This document shows, piece after piece, positions 1 to 8,148 of a DNA stretch of 64,000 nt (position 1 is the first letter of the stretch; every line of letters begins with the position of its first letter). Source of the stretch: Curtobacterium poinsettiae (lineage in GTDB: Bacteria; Actinomycetota; Actinomycetes; Actinomycetales; Microbacteriaceae). Where the stretch lies: positions 372,001 through 436,000 of the forward strand of contig NZ_CP106879.1 in assembly GCF_025677645.1 (NCBI RefSeq), in the 5' to 3' direction. Both the position numbers and the translations under genes were made by a program. The notes under the pieces were generated by a model. It was not told the origin of the DNA, searched no databases, and was given only the letters and a program-made list of their open reading frames with translations.

Positions 1-1077
1 GGTGCGCGCCGCGGCCACCGAGACCTGCTGCCCGATCAGGGTGCGGAACACGATCTCGTGCGCGTCCACCGCGCCGGGCAACCGGAGGCCGGGCACCCGG
101 GCGACGGGGCCGGCGAGCTCGGGCACGGCTCCGAGGACGGCGTCGACGGCGACCGGGTCGGCGTCGAGGTCGAACAGCGCACGCACCCGCGCCACGAGCG
201 CCGGCAGGTCGGAGAGGTCGGTGACCCGCACGCGCAGGTCGATGCCGGTGCCCCGCCCGGCCACGTCGGGGACGGCGGCCGACGCGCTGAACCACCCCGG
301 GCCTCCAGGCAGGTCGACCAGCCGCCCGTACGACGTGACCCGGCCGGCGGGGTCGGTGTCCACCTGCTCGGCACCCGGCAGGGCGTGCAGCGCGTGCCAG
401 TCGAGCAGGCCCTGCACGTCGAAGGGCGCTCGGGCCGGCAGGTGCACGTGCAGTCCGCCGTCACCCACGGGATCGGCGTCACCTCGCCCGGACCGACGTG
501 CGCGGAGTTCCGTCGGGGTGACGGCGAAGACCTCGCGCACGGTGTCGTTGAACTGCCGGACGCTGGCGAACCCCGCGGCGAACGCGACGTCGGCGACGGG
601 CAGGTCGGACGAGGTCAGCAGGGTCCGCGCGGTCTGCGCCCGGTGGGCCCGGCTGAGCGCCTTCGGTCCGGCGCCGAGCTCGGCCGTCATGATGCGGTTG
701 AGCTGCCGCTCCGAGTAGCCCACGCGCGCGGCGAGCCCGGGGACGCCGTCGCGCTCGACCACACCGTCGAGGACGAGTCGCATCGCCCGGCCGGCGACGT
801 CCTCGCGCAGGTCCCACTCGGGGCTGCCAGGGGTCGCCTCGGGCAGGCAGCGCTTGCAGGCGCGGAAGCCGGCCAGGTGTGCTGCGGCACTCGTGCGGTA
901 GAAGGTGACGCCCGAGACCTTCGGCGTGCTGGCCGGGCAGCTGGGTCGACAGTAGATGCCGGTGGAGTGCACGGCGGTGACGAACTGGCCGTCGAAACGC
1001 GCGTCGCGCGATGCGACGGCGCGGTGCCGTTCGGCGTGCAGCGCGTCGGGCTGCGCGTCGGTGTCCGGGCTGGTCAT
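1..1077 (-). CDS. Ada/AlkA-type DNA repair protein (3' part missing)
   Basis: Reads from an ATG at 1077 to the window edge without a stop, so the C-terminal part is missing; 359 residues are visible. Residues 1-85 form an Ada zinc domain with four cysteines (C43, C47, C74, C77), the first sitting in the typical GIYCRPSC context. An AraC-type helix-turn-helix region follows (about 90-190), then the start of an AlkA N-terminal domain and the first part of the HhH glycosylase domain. Proteins of this three-domain layout sense alkylation damage through methyl transfer to Cys and excise 3-methyladenine from DNA. The methyltransferase-plus-glycosylase fusion is common in actinobacteria. The glycosylase catalytic Asp lies outside the window. 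Confidence 0.88.
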   Translation of the reverse strand, partial: MTSPDTDAQPDALHAERHRAVASRDARFDGQFVTAVHSTGIYCRPSCPASTPKVSGVTFYRTSAAAHLAGFRACKRCLPEATPGSPEWDLREDVAGRAMRLVLDGVVERDGVPGLAARVGYSERQLNRIMTAELGAGPKALSRAHRAQTARTLLTSSDLPVADVAFAAGFASVRQFNDTVREVFAVTPTELRARRSGRGDADPVGDGGLHVHLPARAPFDVQGLLDWHALHALPGAEQVDTDPAGRVTSYGRLVDLPGGPGWFSASAAVPDVAGRGTGIDLRVRVTDLSDLPALVARVRALFDLDADPVAVDAVLGAVPELAGPVARVPGLRLPGAVDAHEIVFRTLIGQQVSVAAART

Positions 1078-1166
1078 GGGCTCAGCCTGACATGCGCCGC
1101 CGACGTCGACTGGCGGGAATCGGACGGAGCAGTGCACGGCCGGGAGGCCCGGCTACCGTTGGCCGG

Positions 1167-1763
1167 GTGACTTCCGCAGACGACGTGGCCGGTCTCGACG
1201 ACCTGCCGTTCCGGACCGAGGTCGAGGTCGCGCTGCTGCTCGTCTCACCGCGGCACCGGTACGAGGGGCGCCCGGCCGACGGCGCGCTGCCGATGGGCGC
1301 GGACGATCCGGACGAGTCACGCGACCGGATCGAGCTGCGGGCCGGGCTGGGCATCGTCGGCGACCGGTACTTCGCGGCCCGGGCGCACGTGCACGCCTCG
1401 GTCACGGTGATCGGCCTGGAGGGGCTCGAAGCCGTCGGTCACGCGATCGGCGCCACCGTCGACCCCGCTGCTACCCGGCGGAACGTGTTCCTGCGCGGCG
1501 CCGACGTCGAGGCGCTGCGGGGCGAGCCGTTCTCGTTGGCGAGCAGGACACCCGACGGCAGCGACGGCGCCCTCGGCCGCGCTGTCCGGTTCCGCGGCTA
1601 CCGCGCCGCGAACCCCTGCGCCTGGATGGACCACGAGGTGGCCCCCGGGGCGTTCCGTGCGATGCGCGGCCGGGGCGGGGTGCGGTGCGATCCGGAGTCC
1701 GACGGTGTGCTCACCCTCGGACCCGCGGTGCTCCGCACGGCCCGCCCCGTGGCGCTCGGCTGA
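1167..1763 (+). CDS. MOSC domain protein
   Basis: A 198-residue protein. I chose the GTG at 1167 because TACCGT (1154-1159) sits 7 nt upstream, the spacing of a leaderless -10 box, and because homology begins shortly after it. It carries the MOSC fold signatures, including the conserved Asn-Pro-Cys (in NPCAWMD) near the C-terminus. MOSC proteins bind molybdenum cofactor or handle sulfur for metal clusters; the substrate here is unknown. No moco biosynthesis gene is next to it. It converges with the DJ-1/PfpI gene at 1802. Confidence 0.82.
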   Translation: MTSADDVAGLDDLPFRTEVEVALLLVSPRHRYEGRPADGALPMGADDPDESRDRIELRAGLGIVGDRYFAARAHVHASVTVIGLEGLEAVGHAIGATVDPAATRRNVFLRGADVEALRGEPFSLASRTPDGSDGALGRAVRFRGYRAANPCAWMDHEVAPGAFRAMRGRGGVRCDPESDGVLTLGPAVLRTARPVALG

Positions 1764-1801
1764 CGCGGGCGCCGTGCAACCGTGGCTCGGCGGCGCGGTG
1801 C

Positions 1802-2344
1802 TCAGGCGGTGAGAGCGCTCTCGATCGCGTCGACGAACGCCGGCAGGTCGTCCGGGGTGCGGGAGGTGATGAAGCCACCGTCGACCTGGACCTCCTGGTC
1901 GACCCACTCGGCTCCGGCGTTCCGCAGGTCGGTCTGCAGCGACGGGAACGACGTGACGGTCTTGCCCGACAGCACGCCCGCCTCGACGAGGGTCCAGGGC
2001 CCGTGGCAGATCGCCGCGACCGGCTTGCTCGCCTCGGCGAAGGCCTGCACGAGACTCGCCGCGCGGGACTCCTGGCGCAGCGTGTCGGCGTTGATCGTGC
2101 CGCCGGGGATCACGAGGGCGTCGAAGTCGTTCGCGTCGACACCGGCGAGGGTGGTGTCGGGCTCGAGCGTCTGCCCCGGGTCCTTGTCGCCGACCAGGGT
2201 CTGGATCGTGCCGGTCTCCTTGGCCGCCACGGTCACCGAGGCACCGCGCTCACGCAGCTGCTCGGTGGGGACGACGATCTCGTCCTGCTCCACGCCGTAG
2301 TTCGTCGTGATGACGAGGACCTTCTTGCCGTCGAGGGTTGCCAT
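1802..2344 (-). CDS. DJ-1/PfpI family protein (type 1 glutamine amidotransferase-like)
   Basis: A 180-residue protein starting at the ATG at 2344, preceded by a strong GGAAGGAG ribosome site. The nucleophile elbow AICHGPW with its Cys, an upstream Glu and the GG(F) motif near VQVDGGFITSRTP place it in the PfpI/YhbO group. Members are described as protein or nucleotide deglycases, chaperones or general-stress proteins, and the exact activity cannot be told from sequence. It stands alone, with a 248-base upstream region that holds no other gene. A longer frame reaches 2524 but lacks a ribosome site. Confidence 0.85.
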   Translation of the reverse strand: MATLDGKKVLVITTNYGVEQDEIVVPTEQLRERGASVTVAAKETGTIQTLVGDKDPGQTLEPDTTLAGVDANDFDALVIPGGTINADTLRQESRAASLVQAFAEASKPVAAICHGPWTLVEAGVLSGKTVTSFPSLQTDLRNAGAEWVDQEVQVDGGFITSRTPDDLPAFVDAIESALTA

Positions 2345-2592
2345 GATCGCTCCTTCCGCGGCCCGGTCGTTCCGGCCGCACACCCGAGGGTCGTCGGGGT
2401 CGGCTGAACAGGCCTCCAGGGCCGGCTCGGATGACCGGTCGGGCGGTCGCAACACCCCGCTCGCGGCCGCCGAGCGGTCACGAAGCGTCGGCTGGCGGCG
2501 GCGCAACCGACAGTTCCCGACCACTCGGCGCGGGCCGCACGGGGTGTCCTGACCGGCCGCAGACCCGCAGCCGGGCGGGCCGGGCGCCGCGC

Positions 2593-3246
2593 TCAGCCGC
2601 GGATGCGGAAGGCGTCGCCGTCGCGCTCGACGGTCAGCCCGTCGTACCCGTGCACTCGGTGCAGGCCGGCCGTCACCGGGTGCTCGAGGAGACCGACGAC
2701 GACCGTGGTCGCGCCGGAGGCGATGGCGGACTCGAGTCCGGCCGGGGCGTCCTCGAACGCCACGCAGTCGGCCGGGTCGACGCCGAGCAGGGCAGCTCCG
2801 CGCAGGTAGCCGTCGGGGTGGGGCTTGCCGTGCTCGACGTCCTCGGAGGGCACGAAGGCCTCGGGCACGGCGAACCCGGCGGCCGCCATCCGGCCCGCGG
2901 CGAGGTCACGCGGGGCGCTCGTCACGAGGGCCACCGGGACACCGAGTTCGACGAGTCGCTGCACGAAGGCGACGGCCCCGGGGATCTCGAGGATGCCCTC
3001 GGTGCTCGCGGTCTCCTCGGCGACGAGCTCCGCCGCGATCCGCTGCTGCTCGGCCAGGGGCAGGTCGGGCAGGAAGCGCCGCAGGGTGTCGATCGCCTGC
3101 CGACCGTGCGAGAACGCGAGGATCTCGTCGGGGTCGATGCCGTTCGCGTGGCCGAACCGGGTCCAGGTCGCCTCGACCACCGCGGTCGAGTCGACGAGCG
3201 TCCCGTCCATGTCGAAGAGGACCCCGGACGCCACGATGTCGATCAC
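2593..3246 (-). CDS. HAD-superfamily sugar-phosphate phosphatase/mutase
   Basis: A 217-residue protein with a GTG start at 3246. Motif I is FDMDGTLVDS near the N-terminus, motif II is the VTSAP segment, motif III is the Lys in HGKPHPD, and motif IV is FEDAPAG. The alpha-helical cap between motifs I and II matches subfamily IA, which contains sugar-phosphatases and beta-phosphoglucomutase-like enzymes. The substrate is not predictable. It lies 24 nt downstream of the RibD-C-like gene on the same strand and could be the last gene of that transcript. Confidence 0.85.
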   Translation of the reverse strand: MIDIVASGVLFDMDGTLVDSTAVVEATWTRFGHANGIDPDEILAFSHGRQAIDTLRRFLPDLPLAEQQRIAAELVAEETASTEGILEIPGAVAFVQRLVELGVPVALVTSAPRDLAAGRMAAAGFAVPEAFVPSEDVEHGKPHPDGYLRGAALLGVDPADCVAFEDAPAGLESAIASGATTVVVGLLEHPVTAGLHRVHGYDGLTVERDGDAFRIRG

Positions 3247-3270
3247 GCGCCCGACCCTAGCCCACGGGGG

Positions 3271-4017
3271 TCAGCGCGCCCGGACGGACCGGGTGAGCAG
3301 CACGCCGCCGGCGCCGAGCAGCACGTGCGCCGGTCGCATCCGCCGGAGTTCCGGCGACGACCCGCGGGCGATGCGCGGCCCCTCCCCGCCCTCGAGCGAC
3401 GGATCGATCGTCAGGGTCAGCTCGTCGACGGCGTCCGCGGCGATGAGCGCCCCGAGGAACGACGGCCCGCCCTCGCAGTGGATCGTCCCGAGGCCACGGT
3501 CGGCCAACACGCCTCGGATCCGCCCGGCGTCCACCGAGTCCGGGTCGTCCGCGCTGCACGGCACGACGTCGGCGACCTCGGCGAGCGCCAGGGCCTTGGA
3601 CGACGCAGCCGCCGTCGCCGACGTCAGGACGACGGGGCGCACCGGCGCCGCGGTGAAGACCCGAGACCCCGGGTCGAGCGACAGCGATCCCGTGACGATC
3701 GCGAACACGGGGTGGTCCGGCATGCCGTGGGCACGCCGCCAGGCGACGTCGGTGTCGTGCAGGACCATCGGCCCGTAGCCCTCGTCGCGGACGGTGCCGG
3801 CGGCGACGAGCACGACGTCGGCCACCCGCCGGAGCAGGTCGAAGACGCGCAGGTCGTCGGCGCCACCGAGCGACCCGGACACCCCGGCAGCCGACGCGGA
3901 GCCGTCGAGCGTCGCGACGAAGTTCACGCGGAGCCAGGGGCCCCCGGCGTCGGCGGTGTAGAGCTCGAGCAGGTCGTCGTCGGACAGGTCCGCGATCGAC
4001 GGGGGCAGGACGTTCAC
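3271..4017 (-). CDS. RibD C-terminal-type pyrimidine/pteridine reductase
   Basis: A 248-residue protein. The GTG at 4017 overlaps the TGA of the preceding folP-like gene as GTGA, so it is probably translationally coupled. A longer frame to 4050 would overlap folP more deeply. It has the reductase core of RibD (NFVATLDGS near the start, VLVAAGTVRDEGYGP, CEGGPSFLG) without a deaminase domain. Stand-alone RibD-C proteins reduce pyrimidine intermediates in riboflavin synthesis. In Mycobacterium tuberculosis a relative (Rv2671) can substitute for dihydrofolate reductase. Its coupling to pterin genes rather than rib genes favours a pterin-related substrate, but that is inference. Confidence 0.82.
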   Translation of the reverse strand: MNVLPPSIADLSDDDLLELYTADAGGPWLRVNFVATLDGSASAAGVSGSLGGADDLRVFDLLRRVADVVLVAAGTVRDEGYGPMVLHDTDVAWRRAHGMPDHPVFAIVTGSLSLDPGSRVFTAAPVRPVVLTSATAAASSKALALAEVADVVPCSADDPDSVDAGRIRGVLADRGLGTIHCEGGPSFLGALIAADAVDELTLTIDPSLEGGEGPRIARGSSPELRRMRPAHVLLGAGGVLLTRSVRAR

Positions 4018-4994
4018 GTGTTGTGCCTCGATTCCACGGGGGTGCGCCATCCGAGCGTGGCCTCGACCATCCGCATCGCGTCGACGCTCTCTGCGACGTC
4101 GTGCATCCGGACGATCCGGGCGCCGAGCATCGCGCTCACGGTCGCGACGGCGAGCGATCCGGAGAGCCGTTCACCGCGGGGGCGTCCGAGCGACTCCCCC
4201 ACGAAGTCCTTGTTCGACACCGCGGCGAGCACCGGGTAGCCGAGCGCGACGACCTCGGGCAGCCGACGGGTGAGCTCGAGCGTGTGCACGGTGTTCTTGT
4301 GCAGGTCGTGGCCCGGGTCGACGATGATCCGCGACTCGGGGATGCCCGCGGCGAGCGCCCGGTCGACCCGTTCGCGCAGGAACGCGACGACCTCGCCCGC
4401 GATGTCGCCGTACTGCGGCGGTGCCGGCAGGGGCCGCCGCGGTTCGGCGAGCGAGTGCGTGATGACGACGGTGGCCTCCGAGTCGGCGACCACGGCGGCC
4501 ATCCGCGGGTCGGACAGGCCGGTGGTGTCGTTGACGACGGTCGCCCCGGCCGCGATCGCCGCTGCAGCGACCTCCGGGCGGAAGGTGTCGACGCTGATGA
4601 CGACGTCGGACTGCTGGGCGAGCTGCTCGACGACGGGCACGACCCGGTCGATCTCGTCGGACGCGGGCAGCTCCGGACCGGGTGCGAACTTCACGCCGCC
4701 GATGTCGACCCAGTCGGCGCCCTGTTCGGCTGCACGCACCGAGGCGGCGACGGCCCGGTCGAGCTCGAAGGTGGCGCCGCGGTCGTGGAACGAGTCGGGC
4801 GTGCGGTTCACGATCGCCATCACGGCGATGCGGTGGTCGAAGTCGATGGTGCGGCGGCCGAACGTCCGGACCGGGTGGCGCAGATCCGGCACGACCCAGC
4901 CGGGTCCGGCCGCGTCGGTCCGTGGGCCCACGACGCCGGTCCCGGCGCGACGCGCCAGCGGCGTGCCGGCCGTGCCGTCGGGGAGGCCCGTCAT
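4014..4994 (-). CDS. Dihydropteroate synthase paralogue (FolP2 type)
   Basis: A 326-residue TIM-barrel protein. The ATG at 4994 overlaps the FolE stop as ATGA. It has the family landmarks MAIVNRTPDSF (59-69), the D-T of VISVDTF, NDTTG, DPGHDLHKN (226-234) and SNKDFVGESLG (260-270). However, the canonical pterin/sulfa loop GGESTRPG is replaced by GGVKFAPG (99-106). This pattern is that of mycobacterial FolP2 (Rv1207), which has been reported not to act as a dihydropteroate synthase. Normal folP activity should therefore not be assumed. The first 45 residues are poorly conserved, so the true start could be later. Confidence 0.8.
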   Translation of the reverse strand: MTGLPDGTAGTPLARRAGTGVVGPRTDAAGPGWVVPDLRHPVRTFGRRTIDFDHRIAVMAIVNRTPDSFHDRGATFELDRAVAASVRAAEQGADWVDIGGVKFAPGPELPASDEIDRVVPVVEQLAQQSDVVISVDTFRPEVAAAAIAAGATVVNDTTGLSDPRMAAVVADSEATVVITHSLAEPRRPLPAPPQYGDIAGEVVAFLRERVDRALAAGIPESRIIVDPGHDLHKNTVHTLELTRRLPEVVALGYPVLAAVSNKDFVGESLGRPRGERLSGSLAVATVSAMLGARIVRMHDVAESVDAMRMVEATLGWRTPVESRHNT

Positions 4995-5614
4995 GCGTCC
5001 GCCCCGGCACTCGCGTCGTGCCCGGCGTCGGTCCCACGCCCCGCGCCGATGAGCGCGATCGCCTCGGCCCGCCCCGCGGCGTCGGCCAGCGAACCGGTCG
5101 CCGCCACCGTCACCGTCGTCGAACCGGTCTGGCGCTCCCCACGCGTCGTGACGCACTGGTGCTGCGCGTCGAGGACCACCAGGACGCCCTGGGCGCCGAG
5201 TCCCTCGGCGATGGTCGCGGCGACCTGTTCGCCGAGCCGCTCCTGCAGTTGCGGGCGGGAGGCCACCGCGTCGAGCACCCGCGCCAGCGTGCCGAGCCCG
5301 ATGAGCCGGTCGCCCGGCGCGTACGCCAGGTGCGCCACACCGAGGAACGGCAGCAGGTGGTGCTCACAGACGGAGCGGAACTTCACGTCGCGCACGATCA
5401 CGAGCCGACCGCGCTCGCCGTCCTCGGCGTGCACGGTGCCGTCCCGGGCGATGGCGACCGCGTCGGTGCCGATCCCGGAGAAGAACTCGGCGTACGAGTC
5501 GGCGACGCGAGCGGGGGTGCGGGTGAGTTCCAGGCGGTCGGGATCCTCGCCGATGGCGAGCAGCAGCTCGCGGACGGCGGCCTCCACACGGGCGCGGTCC
5601 ATGGGTGACGTCAC
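4991..5614 (-). CDS. folE: GTP cyclohydrolase I-like protein (FolE family)
   Basis: About 207 residues from the GTG at 5614; the ATG at 5602 is an alternative, and neither has a clear ribosome site. The zinc ligands of GTP cyclohydrolase I are present (C83 and H86 in CEHH, C154 in HQC), as is RSVCEHHLLPF. The triphosphate-binding stretch differs: the usual GLSK is GLGT (106-109), so the Ser and Lys equivalent to E. coli S135/K136 are lost, while the following Arg (R112) is kept. It is the first gene of the folE/folP2/ribD-like operon. The family would make dihydroneopterin triphosphate from GTP, but the substitutions leave the substrate open. Confidence 0.82.
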   Translation of the reverse strand: MTSPMDRARVEAAVRELLLAIGEDPDRLELTRTPARVADSYAEFFSGIGTDAVAIARDGTVHAEDGERGRLVIVRDVKFRSVCEHHLLPFLGVAHLAYAPGDRLIGLGTLARVLDAVASRPQLQERLGEQVAATIAEGLGAQGVLVVLDAQHQCVTTRGERQTGSTTVTVAATGSLADAAGRAEAIALIGAGRGTDAGHDASAGADA

Positions 5615-5750
5615 CCGCTTATCCAACACCAGCCCTGGCCGGAGAACGCGGGCAGACGCCCAGCGCGAGGGGCGCGATCCGCGCAGAACGGGCCTCCTGG
5701 CTGTCGCAACCTGTGAGACCGGTGTGACACGCCCGAAACCCAGCATCCTT

Positions 5751-5762
5751 TAAACTCTCGTG
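5751..5762 (+). promoter_or_regulatory. Candidate -10 box of the purine permease gene, likely leaderless
   Basis: TAAACT at 5751-5756 lies 3 nt before the first GTG (5760) and 6 nt before the second (5763). There is no Shine-Dalgarno sequence. Transcription would begin at or next to the start codon. No convincing -35 element is visible at the right distance, although GTGACA occurs at 5724-5729. Confidence 0.45.
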
Positions 5763-7235
5763 GTGAGCGCCCCGCAGACCGACACCACGCCCCGGAACCG
5801 CTTCGCGACCGGCCTCGACCGATTCTTCTCCATCACGCAACGCGGATCGTCGATCCCCCGCGAGGTCCGCGGTGGCCTCGTCTCGTTCGTGACGATGGCG
5901 TACATCGTCATCCTGAACCCCCTCATCCTCGGCGGGTTCAGCGCCGACCAGGCCGCCAAGGACGTCAGTGGCGGATGGCTCGAGAACGCTCAGGTGGCCG
6001 CGGCGACCGGACTCGTCGCCGGCGTCATGACCATCGCGATGGGCATCATCGCGAACCTGCCGTTCGGCATCGCCGCGGGGCTCGGGATCAACTCGTTCCT
6101 CGCCGTCAGCGTCGTGCACCAGGTCACCTGGGCCGAGGCGATGGGCCTGGTCGTCATCAACGGCGTGATCATCGTGATCCTCGCGTTGACCGGCATCCGG
6201 ACGATGATCTTCACCGCTGTCCCGGCCCAGCTGAAGGCCGCGATCACCGTCGGCATCGGCCTGTTCATCGCGTTCATCGGGCTCGTCGACTCCGGCTTCG
6301 TGCGGTCCTCCGGGCTCGCGTCGCCGCCGCTGCAGCTCGGTGAGGACGGCTCCGTCGGCGCCCTGCCGACCATCGTGTTCCTGATCGGCCTGATCATCAT
6401 CGGCACGCTCATGGCCCGCCGGGTCAAGGGCGCGCTGCTCATCGGCATCGTCGCGACCACGATCATCGCGATCATCCTGCAGGCGATCTTCCAGGTGCCG
6501 ACTTCGGTGGACTCGAAGACCGGCTGGAACCTCAACGCCCCCGGCCTGCCGAGCGCACTGTTCGCCGTGCCGGACCTGTCGCTCGTCGGCCACGCCGACG
6601 TCTTCGGCGCCTTCACCCGCATCGGCCCGCTCGCCGCGTCGATGCTCGTCTTCACCCTCGTCTTCACGAACTTCTTCGACGCCATGGGCACCATGACCGG
6701 TCTGGCCAAGGCCGCCGGCGTCGCGAAGCCGGACGGCACGTTCCCCCGTCTGAAGTCGGCGCTCGTCGTCGAGGGCGTCGGCGCGATCGCCGGTGGTGGC
6801 GCGTCGGTGTCGTCGAACACCGTCTTCATCGACTCGGCCTCCGGCATCGGCGAGGGTGCCCGCACGGGCATGGCGTCCGTCGTCACCGGCCTGCTGTTCC
6901 TGGCGTCGATGTTCCTCACGCCGCTCACCCAGGTCGTGCCGCTCGAGGTCGCCGCCGCCGGGCTCGTCGTCGTCGGTGCGCTCATGGTCGCGCAGGTGGC
7001 GGACATCTCGTGGACGGACTTCGGCTCGGCCCTGCCGGCGTTCCTGACGATCGTCGTCATGCCGCTGACCTACTCGATCGCGAACGGCATCGGCGCCGGC
7101 TTCATCAGCTGGGTGCTCATCAAGCTGCTGTCCGGCCGCGGTCGTGAGGTCTCGTGGCTGCTCTACGTGGTCGCCGCGGGCTTCCTGCTGTACTTCGCGC
7201 GGGGGCCGCTGGAGGCGCTGCTCGGCGTCGGCTGA
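5760..7235 (+). CDS. NCS2-family adenine/guanine/hypoxanthine permease
   Basis: A 491-residue integral membrane protein with about 12-14 hydrophobic segments. The N-terminus (RFFSITQRGSSIPREVRGGL, then MAYIVILNPLIL) and the conserved Asn/Thr-rich NFFDAMGTMTG and VSSNTVFIDSASGIGEGARTG segments are typical of the AzgA/PbuG branch, which imports purine bases with protons. The GTG at 5760 or 5763 is the start. It is monocistronic and divergent from the folE-like gene. A purine importer beside GTP-consuming pterin enzymes could be functionally linked, but nothing in the sequence proves this. Confidence 0.9.
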   Translation: MVSAPQTDTTPRNRFATGLDRFFSITQRGSSIPREVRGGLVSFVTMAYIVILNPLILGGFSADQAAKDVSGGWLENAQVAAATGLVAGVMTIAMGIIANLPFGIAAGLGINSFLAVSVVHQVTWAEAMGLVVINGVIIVILALTGIRTMIFTAVPAQLKAAITVGIGLFIAFIGLVDSGFVRSSGLASPPLQLGEDGSVGALPTIVFLIGLIIIGTLMARRVKGALLIGIVATTIIAIILQAIFQVPTSVDSKTGWNLNAPGLPSALFAVPDLSLVGHADVFGAFTRIGPLAASMLVFTLVFTNFFDAMGTMTGLAKAAGVAKPDGTFPRLKSALVVEGVGAIAGGGASVSSNTVFIDSASGIGEGARTGMASVVTGLLFLASMFLTPLTQVVPLEVAAAGLVVVGALMVAQVADISWTDFGSALPAFLTIVVMPLTYSIANGIGAGFISWVLIKLLSGRGREVSWLLYVVAAGFLLYFARGPLEALLGVG

Positions 7236-7269
7236 GGCTTTCGTCCGGGCGTTGCCTGGAGGCCCGTGG

Positions 7270-7725
7270 TCAGTCCGGCAGGTCGCTCGGCGTGGCCTCG
7301 TGGTGGCGCTGGTCCTGGGTGCGACGGTCTTCCTTCATGCCCGCCTCGAACAGGTGGCGGCGGCCCTGCACGAGCTCGTCGCGCGCGGTGCGCTCGAGCT
7401 CCTTGGCGAGGGCGTAGTAGCCGTCGTCGTAGTCCTCGACGATCTGGAACGTCCAGCGGCCGGCGATGACGTTGCGGCCCACGAGTTCGGTGTCGATGCG
7501 CTCGGCGAGCTCGGTGTGCCCCGCCTTCCGCAGCTGCTCGACCGCCTCGCCGAGGTTCAGGTCAGCGGTGCCGGTCAGCCGGTGGAACCCGTAGAGCAGG
7601 CCGCGGGCGTGCTCGATGACCTCGACCGCGGCGGACAGGCTGCCGAGCGCCTCGACCGTGGCCTCGGACACCCCCTCGGGAACCTGGTGCTGCGCGTCGG
7701 GGCCCTGTGCGTCGTCGTTCGTCAT
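7270..7725 (-). CDS. Conserved hypothetical protein, mostly helical
   Basis: A 151-residue soluble, acidic protein without recognised catalytic motifs. It is rich in Glu, Arg and Leu and appears largely alpha-helical, with a conserved-looking block GRWTFQIVEDYDDGYY near residue 90. It resembles widespread actinobacterial hypotheticals of unknown role. Its start faces the SOS-controlled gene at 7859, with the LexA box about 105 nt upstream, so damage control of this gene is possible but not indicated by spacing. Confidence 0.7.
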   Translation of the reverse strand: MTNDDAQGPDAQHQVPEGVSEATVEALGSLSAAVEVIEHARGLLYGFHRLTGTADLNLGEAVEQLRKAGHTELAERIDTELVGRNVIAGRWTFQIVEDYDDGYYALAKELERTARDELVQGRRHLFEAGMKEDRRTQDQRHHEATPSDLPD

Positions 7726-7823
7726 GGGTCCCGTCTACACGACGGCGGCTGCGCTGTTCGAGGGGTTCGTCCACGACCCGCCGGGGTCGATCGGCGGTGG
7801 TTGCGACGTCCGAGGTCGACACC

Positions 7824-7829
7824 TACCAT
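7824..7829 (+). promoter_or_regulatory. Candidate -10 box upstream of the SOS-controlled gene
   Basis: TACCAT abuts the LexA box that begins at 7830. A repressor bound there would cover the transcription start at about 7836, as expected for a damage-inducible promoter. Confidence 0.5.
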
Positions 7830-7845
7830 TCGAACACACGTTCGA
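7830..7845. promoter_or_regulatory. LexA-binding SOS box
   Basis: TCGAACACACGTTCGA is a perfect match to the actinobacterial SOS box TCGAAC-N4-GTTCGA. It lies 13 nt upstream of the ATG at 7859 and directly after a TACCAT -10 box. I saw no second match in the window. Confidence 0.85.
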
Positions 7846-7858
7846 ACGAGGAGACCCG

Positions 7859-8122
7859 ATGATGATCACCGACACGGCCGCCACGGTGTGGTGGGCCGAG
7901 GGCACGCCGACGCGGCTGGTGTGGGCTGGGCGGCGCTGGCGGGTGAGCGACACCCCCACCCGGCTGACCGTGACGCGCGCCGAGCTGCCCACAGCGATCA
8001 CCCACGCGCCTGAGCGCACCGTGGGCTGGCGGTTCCAGGCGACCAGCGACGACGGTGAGGCCCTGGTGGTCGACATCGTGCCGCAGGGCTCCGGCTGGGG
8101 CGTGGCCCGGACGTGGACGTGA
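7859..8122 (+). CDS. SOS-regulated small protein, DUF6504-like
   Basis: An 87-residue protein starting at the ATG at 7859, with GAGGAG 5 nt upstream. A second ATG follows at once. It is Trp- and Arg-rich (VWWAEGTPTRLVWAGRRWRV, then GWRFQA and GWGVARTW) and resembles the DUF6504 family, which from memory is found near translesion-synthesis genes (imuA/imuB/dnaE2) in actinobacteria. Here none of those genes is adjacent. The perfect LexA box in its promoter implies induction by DNA damage. Function is unknown; a role as accessory to the mutasome is only a guess from family context. Confidence 0.72.
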   Translation: MMITDTAATVWWAEGTPTRLVWAGRRWRVSDTPTRLTVTRAELPTAITHAPERTVGWRFQATSDDGEALVVDIVPQGSGWGVARTWT

Positions 8123-8148
8123 CGGGCCCGAGCCGCTACCGTCCGGAC

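Noticed and set aside
1139..1153. GCCGGGAGGCCCGGC palindrome upstream of the MOSC gene as a fourth family 1 hairpin
   Set aside because: The same 15-mer-like sequence also occurs inside the PolA-like coding region (about 41673), and the arms are only 6 bp; probably chance in GC-rich DNA.
2431..4239. A 602-codon open frame on the plus strand
   Set aside because: Antisense shadow of the HAD and RibD-C genes.
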